Source of the DNA: Prescottella agglutinans | Lineage (GTDB): Bacteria > Actinomycetota > Actinomycetes > Mycobacteriales > Mycobacteriaceae | Direction of reading: 5' to 3' | NCBI RefSeq assembly: GCF_004011865.1 | Contig: NZ_RKLP01000005.1 | Coordinates: 248,001 to 312,000, forward strand | DNA: 64,000 bases | In this document: piece after piece, positions 32,583-41,247 of the stretch | Numbering within the stretch: the stretch's first letter is position 1 | Layout of the letters: each line of letters begins with the position of its first letter | Position numbers and translations under genes: made by a program | The notes under the pieces: generated by a model | Told to the model about the DNA's origin: nothing | Seen by the model: only the letters and a program-made list of their open reading frames with translations | Database searches by the model: none

Positions 32583-32631
32583 ATTCACGCAGTCGGCCGA
32601 TCGGTCGACACCCTCGGCATGGGAGACACGC

Positions 32632-33294
32632 ATGGCCCCCGGTGAGACACGCAGTGTCAGTCGCACCTTCGAACTGCTCGGCGCGATCATCGAGCACGGT
32701 GGGCTCACCCTCGCCGACGCCGCGAAGACGACCGACCTCGCCACCAGCACGGCGCTGCGGCTGATCCGCAGCCTCGAGCAGACCGAGTTCGTCCTCCGCG
32801 GCGAGGACAACGTCTACCGGGTCGGTCCGCGACTGCTGCAGATCGGGGCGAGGGCCATCGCGGACAACCAGTTGCTGCTCCGCGCGCAGCCGGCCATGAC
32901 CGAGATCGCCGAGATCACCCGGGAGTCGACGTACCTGTCGGCTCCCGGGCCTCGCGGCACCGCGTTGTACATGGGGCAGATCGAGGGCACCCACGCCATC
33001 CGGCACATGGGATGGGTCGGGCAGACGGTGCCGCTGCGGGGAACCGCCGTCGGTGCCGCGCTGCTCGGCGAGGTGGGCGAGCACGGCTACGCCATCGCCC
33101 ACGACACGATCGAGGACCACTCCACCGGCGTGGCCGCCCCGATCTACGACGCGATCGGCCGGATCGTCGGGGCCCTGAGCGTCGTCGGCCCCACCTTCCG
33201 ACTGGACGACGACGTCTGCGCTCAGCACGGGCAGGTCCTCGTCGAGCGCTGCGCGCGACTGTCGGCCGAACTGGGACGCACCGTCCCGTCGTAG
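32632..33294 (+). CDS. IclR-family regulator, shortened effector domain
   Basis: A 220-residue IclR-type regulator. The N-terminal wHTH (about 8-70) is complete (SVSRTFELLGAIIEHGGLTL, ATSTALRLIRSLEQTEFVLR). The effector domain has the usual start (STYLSAPGPRGTALYMGQI) and end (APIYDAIGRIVGALSVVGPT), but the stretch between VGAALLGEVG and YAIAHDTIEDH is about 30 residues shorter than in typical IclR proteins such as its neighbour at 33427, where HLTAVGRAILARLDPEQLSA is present. Ligand binding may thus be altered. It lies in an operon with the CoA-transferase and acyl-CoA dehydrogenase and probably controls them. Confidence 0.85.
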   Translation: MAPGETRSVSRTFELLGAIIEHGGLTLADAAKTTDLATSTALRLIRSLEQTEFVLRGEDNVYRVGPRLLQIGARAIADNQLLLRAQPAMTEIAEITRESTYLSAPGPRGTALYMGQIEGTHAIRHMGWVGQTVPLRGTAVGAALLGEVGEHGYAIAHDTIEDHSTGVAAPIYDAIGRIVGALSVVGPTFRLDDDVCAQHGQVLVERCARLSAELGRTVPS

Positions 33295-33336
33295 TCCGAG
33301 ACCCGCAGTTCGCGAAATGAGAAGTTTGGTGCCGCG

Positions 33337-33352
33337 GTCTCGTATCCGAGAC
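33337..33352. promoter_or_regulatory. IclR-type operator before the second IclR gene
   Basis: GTCTCGTATCCGAGAC is a near-perfect 16-bp palindrome 74 bp before the IclR start at 33427. Two more copies precede hutH. This suggests autoregulation. Confidence 0.7.
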
Positions 33353-33426
33353 AATGGCGCGGCACGCCGGTCGGGACGATGACGCGGCACTCCGGCCGAT
33401 CGGCCGGGATCGGAAGGGGTCATTCG

Positions 33427-34215
33427 ATGTCGACGAGCCGGGTCAAGTCCGCGGAGCGGGTGCTCGACGTGCTCGATCTGCTCGCCCGGCGCGGTGTCCC
33501 GATGGCCGCGACCGAGATCTCGAGCGCGCTGGACCTGCCCAAGAGTACGACGCACCACCTGCTCAACGTGATGCGGGACCGGCGGTTCGTCGCGTACTGG
33601 CCCGATCAGCGGGCGTGGACGCTCGGCGTCTCCGCGTTCGAGGTGGGGGCGTCGTACATGCGGTCCGGTCCCCTGCACCGCGAGGGGCAGCGACACATGG
33701 TCGCGCTCACGCAGGCCGCGGACGAGACGTCGCATCTGGCGGTCCTGCAGGGCACCGACGTGATCTACCTGGACAAGCGCGAGCCTCTCAAGCCCGGCGT
33801 CCGGCTGGTGACGGAGGTCGGGACCCGGCTGCCCGCGCACCTGACCGCCGTCGGACGCGCGATCCTGGCGCGTCTCGATCCCGAGCAGCTCAGCGCGCTG
33901 TACGCCGGGTACACGTGGCCGACGCGCACCGGCGAGGGGCCGACGTCGCTCGACGACCTGCGGGCGCTCCTGCGGGCCGATCGCGAACTGGGGTACGCGG
34001 TGGAGCGCGACTCCACCACCAACGGCGTCACGTGCATCGCCGGTCCCGTCGTCACCCGGGACGGCCGTCCGGTCGCCGCGCTGGGTGTCGCGTACCTGAC
34101 CGGCGCGCGTTCCGACGCGGAGACGACGGAACTGGCCCGGCTGGTCACGGACGCGGCCGCGCACTTCTCGGACAGCCTCAGCGACCGCATGGTCGAAGAG
34201 TCCATGGAGGCCTGA
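33427..34215 (+). CDS. IclR-family regulator, probable hutH operon regulator
   Basis: A 262-residue, full-length IclR protein. wHTH about 8-70 (SAERVLDVLDLLARRGVPMA, DLPKSTTHHLLNVMRDRRFV) and effector domain with SHLAVLQGTDVIYLDKREPL, HLTAVGRAILARLDPEQLSA and CIAGPVVTRDGRPVAALGVA. ATG 33427 follows GGAAGGGG; an earlier ATG at 33379 has no such site. Palindromes of the GTCTCGTATxCGAGAC type lie before this gene and, doubled, before hutH, so it very likely regulates itself and hutH-aminotransferase-oxidase. That would give the hut genes a second regulator besides HutC. Confidence 0.9.
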   Translation: MSTSRVKSAERVLDVLDLLARRGVPMAATEISSALDLPKSTTHHLLNVMRDRRFVAYWPDQRAWTLGVSAFEVGASYMRSGPLHREGQRHMVALTQAADETSHLAVLQGTDVIYLDKREPLKPGVRLVTEVGTRLPAHLTAVGRAILARLDPEQLSALYAGYTWPTRTGEGPTSLDDLRALLRADRELGYAVERDSTTNGVTCIAGPVVTRDGRPVAALGVAYLTGARSDAETTELARLVTDAAAHFSDSLSDRMVEESMEA

Positions 34216-34261
34216 CCCGCCCACCCGCCCGTCCCCGTTCGACAGTCCCCACCCACCTGTT

Positions 34262-34297
34262 GTCTTATATACGAGACTATGGTCTCGTATACGAGAC
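34262..34297. promoter_or_regulatory. tandem IclR-type operators before hutH
   Basis: GTCTTATATACGAGAC (34262-34277, two mismatched pairs) and GTCTCGTATACGAGAC (34282-34297, perfect palindrome) are spaced 20 bp start to start, about two helical turns. They lie 60-100 bp before hutH. Confidence 0.75.
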
Positions 34298-34358
34298 ATA
34301 TTCGTCACGGCTGCGGATCCGTCGCGACCGCCCGGCCGTCCCTGCCTTCGGAGTCCCC

Positions 34359-35918
34359 ATGACCCTCACCGCCCAGTCCACCGACATCGTCGACGTCGGA
34401 CTCGGACCCGTCACCGTCCAGGACGTCGTCGACGTCGCCCGCCGCGGCCACGGGGTGCGCCTCACCGACGACGCCCTCGCCGAGATCGCGCGCTCGCGCC
34501 GACGCATCGAGGACCTCGCCGTCGACCCCCGCCCGGTGTACGGCGTCTCGACGGGCTTCGGCGCGCTCGCCACCCGGCACATCCCGCAGGAGCTGCGGAC
34601 CCAGCTGCAGCGCAGCCTGATCCGCTCGCACGCCGCCGGGTCCGGACCCGAGGTGGAGCGCGAGGTCGTGCGGGCGCTGATGCTGCTGCGCCTGTCCACG
34701 CTCGCGACCGGACGCACCGGCGTGCGCCCCGAGGTCGCGCAGGCGTACGCCGACCTGCTCACCGCCGGGATCACGCCGGTGGTCCACGAGTTCGGCAGCC
34801 TCGGCTGCTCCGGCGACCTCGCCCCGCTCGCGCACGTCGCGCTCGCGGTGACCGGGGAGGGCACGGTCCGCACCGCGGACGGACGGCTGCTCGACGCCGC
34901 CGACGCGCTCGCCGAGCACGGCCTGAGCCCGGTCGTCCTCGCCGAGAAGGAGGGCCTGGCCCTCATCAACGGCACCGACGGCATGCTCGGCCAGCTCGCG
35001 CTCGCCGTCACCGATCTCGACCACCTGCTCAAGCTCGCCGACATCGCGGCCGCGATGAGCGTCGAGGGCCTGCTCGGCACCGACCGGGTGTTCGCGGCGG
35101 ACCTGCAGGCGCTGCGCCCGCACCCCGGACAGGCCGCGGCCGCCGCCAACATGGCTCGCCTGCTGGCCGATTCGCCGATCGTCGCGAGCCACGCCGGCCC
35201 CGAGGACACCCGCGTGCAGGACGCCTACTCGCTGCGCTGCGCACCGCAGGTGGCCGGCGGCGCGCGGGACACCGTCGAGCACGCCCGCACGGTCGCGCAC
35301 CGCGAACTCGCGTCGGCGGTCGACAACCCCGTCGTCACCCTCGACGGCCGGGTGGAGTCGAACGGCAACTTCCACGGCGCCCCCGTGGCCTACGTCCTCG
35401 ACTTCCTCGCGATCGTCGCGGCCGACGTCGCGAGCATCAGCGAGCGCCGGACCGACCGGTTCCTCGACGTCGCCCGCAATCACGGCCTGCCGCCGTTCCT
35501 GGCCGACGATCCCGGCGTGGACAGCGGGCTGATGATCGCGCAGTACACGCAGGCCGCGATCGTCTCCGAGCTCAAGCGGTTGGCGGCGCCGGCGAGCGTC
35601 GACTCCATTCCGTCGTCCGCGATGCAGGAGGATCACGTCTCGATGGGGTGGTCCGGCGCCCGGAAGCTCCGCCGCGCCGTGGACGGACTCACCCGGGTGC
35701 TCGCCATCGAGATCCTCACCGCGGCACGGGGTATCGATCTTCGCGCGCCGCTGCAGCCCGCGCCGGGCACGGGCGCGGTGGTCCGCACGCTCCGCGAGAG
35801 CGTTCCCGGTCCGGGCACCGACCGCTTCCTCGCCCCCGAGATCGACCGGGCCGTCGCACTCGCCGCGTCCGGCGCGCTGGTCGCGGCCGCCGAGCACGAG
35901 ATCGGCGCCCTGCAGTGA
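34359..35918 (+). CDS. hutH: histidine ammonia-lyase
   Basis: A 519-residue enzyme converting L-histidine to urocanate and ammonia. The MIO-forming triad Cys150-Ser151-Gly152 lies in FGSLGCSGDLAPLAHVALAV; the Tyr loop is VYGVSTGFGALATRHIP, and RVQDAYSLRCAPQV, ESNGNFHGAPVAY and SSAMQEDHVSMGW complete the active site. Length is normal. ATG 34359 is supported by position but lacks an ideal ribosome-binding site (CGGAG 10 bp upstream). Its stop overlaps the next gene's GTG by four bases. It is preceded by two IclR-type palindromes and no HutC-type site. It serves as the in-window reference for the two MIO-less paralogues. Confidence 0.97.
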   Translation: MTLTAQSTDIVDVGLGPVTVQDVVDVARRGHGVRLTDDALAEIARSRRRIEDLAVDPRPVYGVSTGFGALATRHIPQELRTQLQRSLIRSHAAGSGPEVEREVVRALMLLRLSTLATGRTGVRPEVAQAYADLLTAGITPVVHEFGSLGCSGDLAPLAHVALAVTGEGTVRTADGRLLDAADALAEHGLSPVVLAEKEGLALINGTDGMLGQLALAVTDLDHLLKLADIAAAMSVEGLLGTDRVFAADLQALRPHPGQAAAAANMARLLADSPIVASHAGPEDTRVQDAYSLRCAPQVAGGARDTVEHARTVAHRELASAVDNPVVTLDGRVESNGNFHGAPVAYVLDFLAIVAADVASISERRTDRFLDVARNHGLPPFLADDPGVDSGLMIAQYTQAAIVSELKRLAAPASVDSIPSSAMQEDHVSMGWSGARKLRRAVDGLTRVLAIEILTAARGIDLRAPLQPAPGTGAVVRTLRESVPGPGTDRFLAPEIDRAVALAASGALVAAAEHEIGALQ

Positions 35919-36991
35919 CCCGCTCGATCGGCCTGCCCCGGGCCCGACCCGAGATCGACGCGCTGCCCGCGTATTCGCGGGCCTCGGGTGCCGCGACGGT
36001 CCGCTGGCGCGCGTCGAGCAACGAATCCACCATCGCGCCGTCCCCGGCCGTCGTCGAGGCGATCGCCCGCAAGGGCGCACACGGACACCTCTACCCGACG
36101 CTGTTCGCCGACGACCTGGTCGCGGCCCTGGCCGAGCGCCTGTCCGTGCCGGCCGACGCGGTGCTGACCGGCGCCGGTTCGCTGGCACTGCTGCAACAGG
36201 TCCTCACCGCCTTCACCGGTCCCGGCACCGAGGTGGTCCACGCGTGGCGCAGCTACGAGGCGTATCCCATTCTCATCGGGATCGCCGGCGCCACAGCCGT
36301 TCCGGTGCCGCTGGACGCGGCGCACCGGCACGACGTCGATGCGATGATCGCGGCGGTGACGCCCGACACCCGCGCGGTGCTGGTGTGCAACCCGAACAAT
36401 CCGACGGGCACCGAACTCACCGAGACCGAGTTGCGGCGACTGCTCGACCACGTGCCCTCGGACGTCCTGGTGATCCTCGACGAGGCGTACCGCGAGTTCG
36501 CCGAGGAGCAGGTCGATGGCGTGGAACTGCTGCGCGAGTACCCGAACGTGGTGGTGCTCCGGACGTTCTCGAAGGCCTACGGCCTGGCCGGCCTGCGCGT
36601 GGGGTACGCGGTCGCCGACTCCGCCGTCGCCGCCCCGTTGCACGCCGCCGCCCCGCCGTTCGGCCTGAGCTCGGTCGCCGAGGCCGCGGCGTGCGCCGCG
36701 CTCACCGACCCCGGGCACACCGACCGGATCGTGGAGTCGGTCCGGGCCGGACGCCGGCACCTGCGCACGGGACTCGCCGACCGGGGCATCGAAACCCCCG
36801 CCAGCGGAGGAAACTTCGTCTGGATCCCGGTGGGCGACCAGGCCGCTTCCCTCGACGCCGCCTGCGTCGCGCACGGGGTGTCCGTGCGCGCGTTCTCCGG
36901 CGAGGGCGTGCGGGTGACCGTCGGCGACCGCGACGCCGAGGATGCTGTGCTCGCCGCCGTCGACGCCTTCACCGCAGACCGACAGAACTGA
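35915..36991 (+). CDS. histidinol-phosphate/aromatic aminotransferase family (HisC-like)
   Basis: A 358-residue PLP-dependent class I/II aminotransferase. Motifs: VCNPNNPTGTELTETEL, VILDEAYREFAEEQ and the PLP Lys in RTFSKAYGLAGLRVGYA. It resembles HisC-type enzymes, which transaminate histidinol phosphate and often aromatic amino acids or histidine. GTG 35915 overlaps the hutH stop (GTGA), so it is translationally coupled to hutH. In this catabolic context a histidine to imidazolepyruvate transamination, or its reverse, is more likely than biosynthesis (inference). Confidence 0.85.
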   Translation: MTRSIGLPRARPEIDALPAYSRASGAATVRWRASSNESTIAPSPAVVEAIARKGAHGHLYPTLFADDLVAALAERLSVPADAVLTGAGSLALLQQVLTAFTGPGTEVVHAWRSYEAYPILIGIAGATAVPVPLDAAHRHDVDAMIAAVTPDTRAVLVCNPNNPTGTELTETELRRLLDHVPSDVLVILDEAYREFAEEQVDGVELLREYPNVVVLRTFSKAYGLAGLRVGYAVADSAVAAPLHAAAPPFGLSSVAEAAACAALTDPGHTDRIVESVRAGRRHLRTGLADRGIETPASGGNFVWIPVGDQAASLDAACVAHGVSVRAFSGEGVRVTVGDRDAEDAVLAAVDAFTADRQN

Positions 36992-37004
36992 TACGAGGAA
37001 CCCG

Positions 37005-38369
37005 ATGTCTCTCACCGCCCTCGCCGACGCCCTCGGCTCGAGCCGGCTCGTCACCGATCCCGACGTCATGGACGCCTACACCCGCGACGAGGCGCACCTC
37101 GCGACCCCCGGCCGGCCCCTCGCCGTGCTGATCGCGGATTCCGCCGAGGACGTCGTCGCCGCCATGAAATGGGCCACCGCCCATCGCGTTCCGGTGGTCC
37201 CCCGCGGCGCGGGCAGCGGCCTGGCCGGCGGCGCCACCGCGATCGACGGCTGCCTGGTGGTGTCCACCGCGGCCATGCGCACCATCGTCGAACTGAACGC
37301 GGCCGATCAGCTCGCGGTGGTGCAGGCCGGTGTCGTCAACGCCGACCTCGACGGGGCGGCCGCCGAGCACGGGCTGATGTACGCCCCGGACCCGAGCAGC
37401 TACCAGATCTCGACGATCGGCGGGAACATCGCCACCAATGCCGGCGGACTGCGCTGCGTCAAGTACGGCGTGACCCGGGATTCGGTGCTGGGTCTCGAGG
37501 TGGTGCTGGCCGACGGCCGGATCCTGCGCACCGGGCACCGCACCGTCAAGGGCGTCGCCGGCTACGACCTCACCGGGCTGCTGGTCGGCTCCGAGGGCAC
37601 CCTCGGGATCGTCACGAGCGCGACGGTCCGCCTGCGCCCGCGCCCGCCCCGGGAACCGGCGACGATCGTCGGCAGCTTCGGCTCGCTGCGCGCGGCCGCG
37701 GACGCCGTCGCCGCGGTGGTTCGTGCCGGGATCGGGCCGAGCCTGCTCGAACTGATCGACCGCGCCACGCTGGCGGCGATCGACGAGTGGAAGCGCATCG
37801 GCCTCGAGCCCGGGACCGAGGCGATGCTCATCGCCCAGGCCGACGGACCCGACGCCGACGAGGCCGCCACCGCGATCGAACGGCACTTCACCGAGGCGGG
37901 CGCGGACTTCGTCGCGGTCTCCCGGGACCCCGCCGAGTCGGCGCAGTTGCTCGAGATTCGCCGCCTGGCGTACCCGGCGGCCGAGCGCCTCGGGCAGTGC
38001 CTGGTCGAGGACGTCGGGGTGCCGCGCTCGCGGTTGCCGGAGATGGTCGAGTCGATCGAGGAGATCTCGCGGCGGCACGCCGTGACCGTGATGACGGTCG
38101 CACACGCCGGGGACGGCAACGTGCACCCGACGTTCGTGTTCGACCGCCTCGCCGACGGGTCGGTCCCGGACGCCGTCTGGACGGCCGCCGACGAGGTGTT
38201 CCGACGCGCTCTCGACCTGGGTGGCACGCTTACTGGTGAGCACGGCGTCGGCGTGTTGAAGCGACGCTGGATGGCGCTCGAAGTGGGAGAGGCTGGTTTG
38301 GACATCCATCACGCGGTGAAAGCCGCGTTCGATCCGCTCGGTCTGATGAATCCGGGGAAGGGCTTCTGA
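37005..38369 (+). CDS. FAD-linked oxidase, GlcD/D-lactate dehydrogenase type
   Basis: A 454-residue flavoprotein with an FAD_binding_4 (VAO/PCMH) domain: VPRGAGSGLAGGATAIDG, STIGGNIATNAGGLRCVKYG and GLLVGSEGTLGIVTSATVRL, and a C-terminal oxidase domain with VAHAGDGNVHPTFVFD and GGTLTGEHGVGVLKR. The family oxidises 2-hydroxy acids to 2-keto acids. ATG 37005 comes 14 bp after the aminotransferase, behind CGAGGAAC. With that enzyme it could convert imidazole-lactate to imidazolepyruvate and on to histidine for HutH (inference). Third gene of the hutH operon. Confidence 0.88.
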   Translation: MSLTALADALGSSRLVTDPDVMDAYTRDEAHLATPGRPLAVLIADSAEDVVAAMKWATAHRVPVVPRGAGSGLAGGATAIDGCLVVSTAAMRTIVELNAADQLAVVQAGVVNADLDGAAAEHGLMYAPDPSSYQISTIGGNIATNAGGLRCVKYGVTRDSVLGLEVVLADGRILRTGHRTVKGVAGYDLTGLLVGSEGTLGIVTSATVRLRPRPPREPATIVGSFGSLRAAADAVAAVVRAGIGPSLLELIDRATLAAIDEWKRIGLEPGTEAMLIAQADGPDADEAATAIERHFTEAGADFVAVSRDPAESAQLLEIRRLAYPAAERLGQCLVEDVGVPRSRLPEMVESIEEISRRHAVTVMTVAHAGDGNVHPTFVFDRLADGSVPDAVWTAADEVFRRALDLGGTLTGEHGVGVLKRRWMALEVGEAGLDIHHAVKAAFDPLGLMNPGKGF

Positions 38370-38408
38370 CCGGCGACCAGGCGAAACAATCCGAATACAA
38401 ACCGAATG

Positions 38409-38438
38409 TTGACAGACCTGTATATACAGGCCTATACA
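38409..38438 (+). promoter_or_regulatory. promoter of the permease-hutI-hutG operon with HutC-type operator
   Basis: TTGACA (38409-38414) and TATACA (38433-38438) are spaced 18 bp. Between them lies the palindrome CCTGTATATACAGG (38417-38430); the pattern TGTATA-N8-TATACA (38419-38438) matches the hutU operator. A bound HutC would cover the promoter. Confidence 0.8.
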
Positions 38439-38545
38439 TTTTGCACTGACATGGCGTGATCCAGCGCACAAGCACGAAGAAGGTGGGCATCACCCCCGGA
38501 AGTCGACCCCGCCGCACGGTGGGATCAGCAGAAAGAACAGGCCCC

Positions 38546-39985
38546 ATGACACACGACGGCAGCACATCCGAGGTGCTCCTCACCCCCGAGCGGCGCACCA
38601 TCGACGTCGTCCCCGACAATGAGCGCCACGGCACTCCCCGTAGCCAGTTCACGCTGTGGTTCGGCGCGAACATGCAGATCACGGCCGTCGTCGACGGCGC
38701 CCTGGCCGTCGTGTTCGGCGCCGACGCGCTCTGGGCGATCCTGGGCCTGCTGATCGGCAACGTCTTCGGCGGCGCCGTGATGGCGCTCCACTCGGCGCAG
38801 GGCCCCCGGATGGGCCTGCCGCAGATGATCTCGAGCCGCGCCCAGTTCGGCGTCAAGGGCGCGGTCATCCCGCTCGTGCTCGTGATCCTGATGTACCTCG
38901 GGTTCGCCGCCACCGGCACCGTCCTGGCCGGCCAGGCCGTGAACAAGGTGCTCGGCATCGACAACGCCAAGGTCGGCATCGTGATCTTCGGGTTGCTCAC
39001 CGCGTTCGTCGCGGTCACCGGCTACAAGCTGATCCACATCGTCGGCCGCATCGCCACGGTCGTCGGCGTCATCGGCTTCACCTACCTGGCCGTGCGACTG
39101 TTCATGGAGTACGACGTCGCGAACTACGTCGGAACCGTCGACTTCGACGTCGTGACCTTCCTGCTGGCGATCTCCCTGGGCGCCGGATGGCAGCTCACCT
39201 TCGGCCCGTACGTGGCCGACTACTCCCGCTACCTGCCCCGCGAGACCAGCGAGCGCACCACGTTCTGGTCGACGTTCCTCGGCAGCGTTATCGGATCGCA
39301 GTGGTCGATGACCTTCGGCGCGCTCACCGCGGCCGTCGCTGGAAAGGCATTCCTCGGCAACCAGGTCGGCTTCATGGGCGACCTCGCCGGCCCGGCGATC
39401 ATCGCCTTCCTGATCTACCTGGTGATCGTGGTCGGCAAGCTGACCGTCAACGTCCTCAACGCGTACGGCGGATTCATGTCGATCCTCACCACCGTCACCG
39501 CGTTCGACGGCCGCTCGCAGATCTCCACCAAGGCCCGCACGCTGTACATCCTCGGGTTCACCGTCGCCTCGATGTTCATCGCGATCGCGGCGAGCGCGGA
39601 CTTCCTGGACAACTTCAAGAACTTCGTCCTGGTGCTGCTCATGGTGTTCACGCCGTGGAGCGCAATCAACCTGATCGACTACTACCTGATCTCGAAGGAG
39701 CGCATCGACATCCCGGCGCTCTACGACCCGAAGGGGCGCTACGGAGCCTGGAACGTCCCGGCCCTGCTCGTCTACGTCGTCGGCGTGCTCGCGCAGATCC
39801 CGTTCCTCGCGCAGAAGATGTACACCGGCCCGATCACCGACATGCTCGGCGGCGCGGACATCTCGTGGATCGTCGGCATCGTGTTCACCGGCCTGATCTA
39901 CTACCCGGTCGCCAAGCGGACGAACAACCCGCCCAGCGAAATGATCTACCCCGCCCACACCGCGATGGTCGACAGCCGGGTCTGA
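38546..39985 (+). CDS. NCS1-family permease, probable histidine or urocanate importer
   Basis: A 479-residue membrane protein with about twelve hydrophobic segments, of the nucleobase:cation symporter-1 (CodB/purine-cytosine permease) family: FTLWFGANMQITAVVDGALA, ISLGAGWQLTFGPYVADYSR, FTPWSAINLIDYYLISKERI. ATG 38546 is used; the ribosome-binding site (AGAAAGAAC) is weak. First gene of an operon with hutI and hutG under a HutC-type operator, so it probably imports urocanate, histidine or a related imidazole. NCS1 transporters for hut substrates are known in pseudomonads. The substrate cannot be read from the sequence. Confidence 0.88.
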   Translation: MTHDGSTSEVLLTPERRTIDVVPDNERHGTPRSQFTLWFGANMQITAVVDGALAVVFGADALWAILGLLIGNVFGGAVMALHSAQGPRMGLPQMISSRAQFGVKGAVIPLVLVILMYLGFAATGTVLAGQAVNKVLGIDNAKVGIVIFGLLTAFVAVTGYKLIHIVGRIATVVGVIGFTYLAVRLFMEYDVANYVGTVDFDVVTFLLAISLGAGWQLTFGPYVADYSRYLPRETSERTTFWSTFLGSVIGSQWSMTFGALTAAVAGKAFLGNQVGFMGDLAGPAIIAFLIYLVIVVGKLTVNVLNAYGGFMSILTTVTAFDGRSQISTKARTLYILGFTVASMFIAIAASADFLDNFKNFVLVLLMVFTPWSAINLIDYYLISKERIDIPALYDPKGRYGAWNVPALLVYVVGVLAQIPFLAQKMYTGPITDMLGGADISWIVGIVFTGLIYYPVAKRTNNPPSEMIYPAHTAMVDSRV

Positions 39986-40032
39986 GCCCGGCCACCGTCC
40001 AACCGCATTCCCTCCCGACCTAGGAGCCTCAC

Positions 40033-41226
40033 GTGACCACGACCGGTCCCCGGACCACCGCACTGACGAACATCGGAACCCTCGTCACCAACGACCCCTC
40101 ACTGGGCGAGGGGGCGCTGGGTGTCCGACACGATGCAGCGGTCGTCTTCGAGGACGGCGTGGTCGCGTGGGTCGGTGACTCCGCGGACGCCCCGGCGGCC
40201 GACGCCGGACACGACCTCGGCGGCCGGGCCGTGCTGCCCGGCTTCGTCGAGAGCCACTCGCACCTGGTGTTCGCGGGCGAGCGGGCCGAGGAGTTCGCCG
40301 CACGCATGGCGGGCGAGAAGTACGCGGCGGGCGGCATCCGCACCACGATCGAGGCGACGCGGACCGCGAGCGACGAGCAGCTCGCCGCGAACGTGCAGCG
40401 GCTGCTCGACGAGTCGCTGCGCTCGGGCAGCACCACCGTCGAGATCAAGAGCGGTTACGGCCAGAGCGCCCGGGACGAGCTGCGCAGCGTCCAGGTCGCG
40501 AGCCGGTTCACCGACGAGGTCACCCTGCTGGCCGCGCACGTGCCGCCGCCCGAGTACGCGGGCCGCGCCGACGAGTACGTGACGATGGCCGTCGACGAGA
40601 TGATCCCGGCGTGCGCTCCGTACGCGAAGTGGATCGACGTGTTCTGCGAGCGCGGCGCGTTCAACCTCGAGCAGTCGCGCGCCGTCCTCACCGCCGGCGT
40701 CGCGCACGGCCTGATCCCCCGCGTGCACGGCAACCAGCTCGGCGAGGGCCCGGGCGTGCAGCTGGCCGTCGAGATGGGCGCCGCCTCGGTGGACCACGTC
40801 ACCTACGTCACCGACGCGGACATCGACGCGCTCGCCGGCAGCAACACCGTCGCGACCCTGCTCCCCGGCGCGGACTTCTCCACCCGCAACCAGTACCCCG
40901 GCGCCCGCGCGCTCCTCGACGCCGGTGTCACCGTGGCGCTCGGCGCGGACTGCAACCCCGGCACCTGCTACACCACCAGCCTGCCGTTCTGCATCGCCAT
41001 CGCCGTCCGGGACATGCACATGACGCCCGCCGAGGCCGTGTGGGCCGCGACCGCCGGTGGCGCCCGCGCCCTGCAGCGCGAGGACGTCGGCAGCCTGCGC
41101 ATCGGTGCCCGGGCCGACGCGATCGCGCTCGACGCACCGTCGTACCTGCACCTCGCCTACCGTCCGGGTGTGCCGCTGATCCGCGAGGTGTTCAAGGGCG
41201 GCGTCCTCGCTACCGCCACGAACTGA
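40033..41226 (+). CDS. hutI: imidazolonepropionase
   Basis: A 397-residue amidohydrolase opening the imidazolone ring to N-formimidoyl-L-glutamate. Metal and substrate residues: [16 protein letters not shown] (HxH), [22 protein letters not shown] (His), SVDHVTYV (His) and [13 protein letters not shown] (Asp). Standard length. GTG 40033 follows TAGGAGCC. It lies 47 bp after the permease and 21 bp before hutG, in one operon. Confidence 0.96.
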   Translation: MTTTGPRTTALTNIGTLVTNDPSLGEGALGVRHDAAVVFEDGVVAWVGDSADAPAADAGHDLGGRAVLPGFVESHSHLVFAGERAEEFAARMAGEKYAAGGIRTTIEATRTASDEQLAANVQRLLDESLRSGSTTVEIKSGYGQSARDELRSVQVASRFTDEVTLLAAHVPPPEYAGRADEYVTMAVDEMIPACAPYAKWIDVFCERGAFNLEQSRAVLTAGVAHGLIPRVHGNQLGEGPGVQLAVEMGAASVDHVTYVTDADIDALAGSNTVATLLPGADFSTRNQYPGARALLDAGVTVALGADCNPGTCYTTSLPFCIAIAVRDMHMTPAEAVWAATAGGARALQREDVGSLRIGARADAIALDAPSYLHLAYRPGVPLIREVFKGGVLATATN

Positions 41227-41247
41227 TCGACCGAACTGGGATCTGAC

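Noticed and set aside
38417-38430. CCTGTATATACAGG as a LexA-type SOS box
   Set aside because: It resembles the CTGT-N8-ACAG pattern of other bacteria, but actinobacterial LexA sites are of the GAAC-N4-GTTC type, and the position and matching copies at hutU fit HutC.
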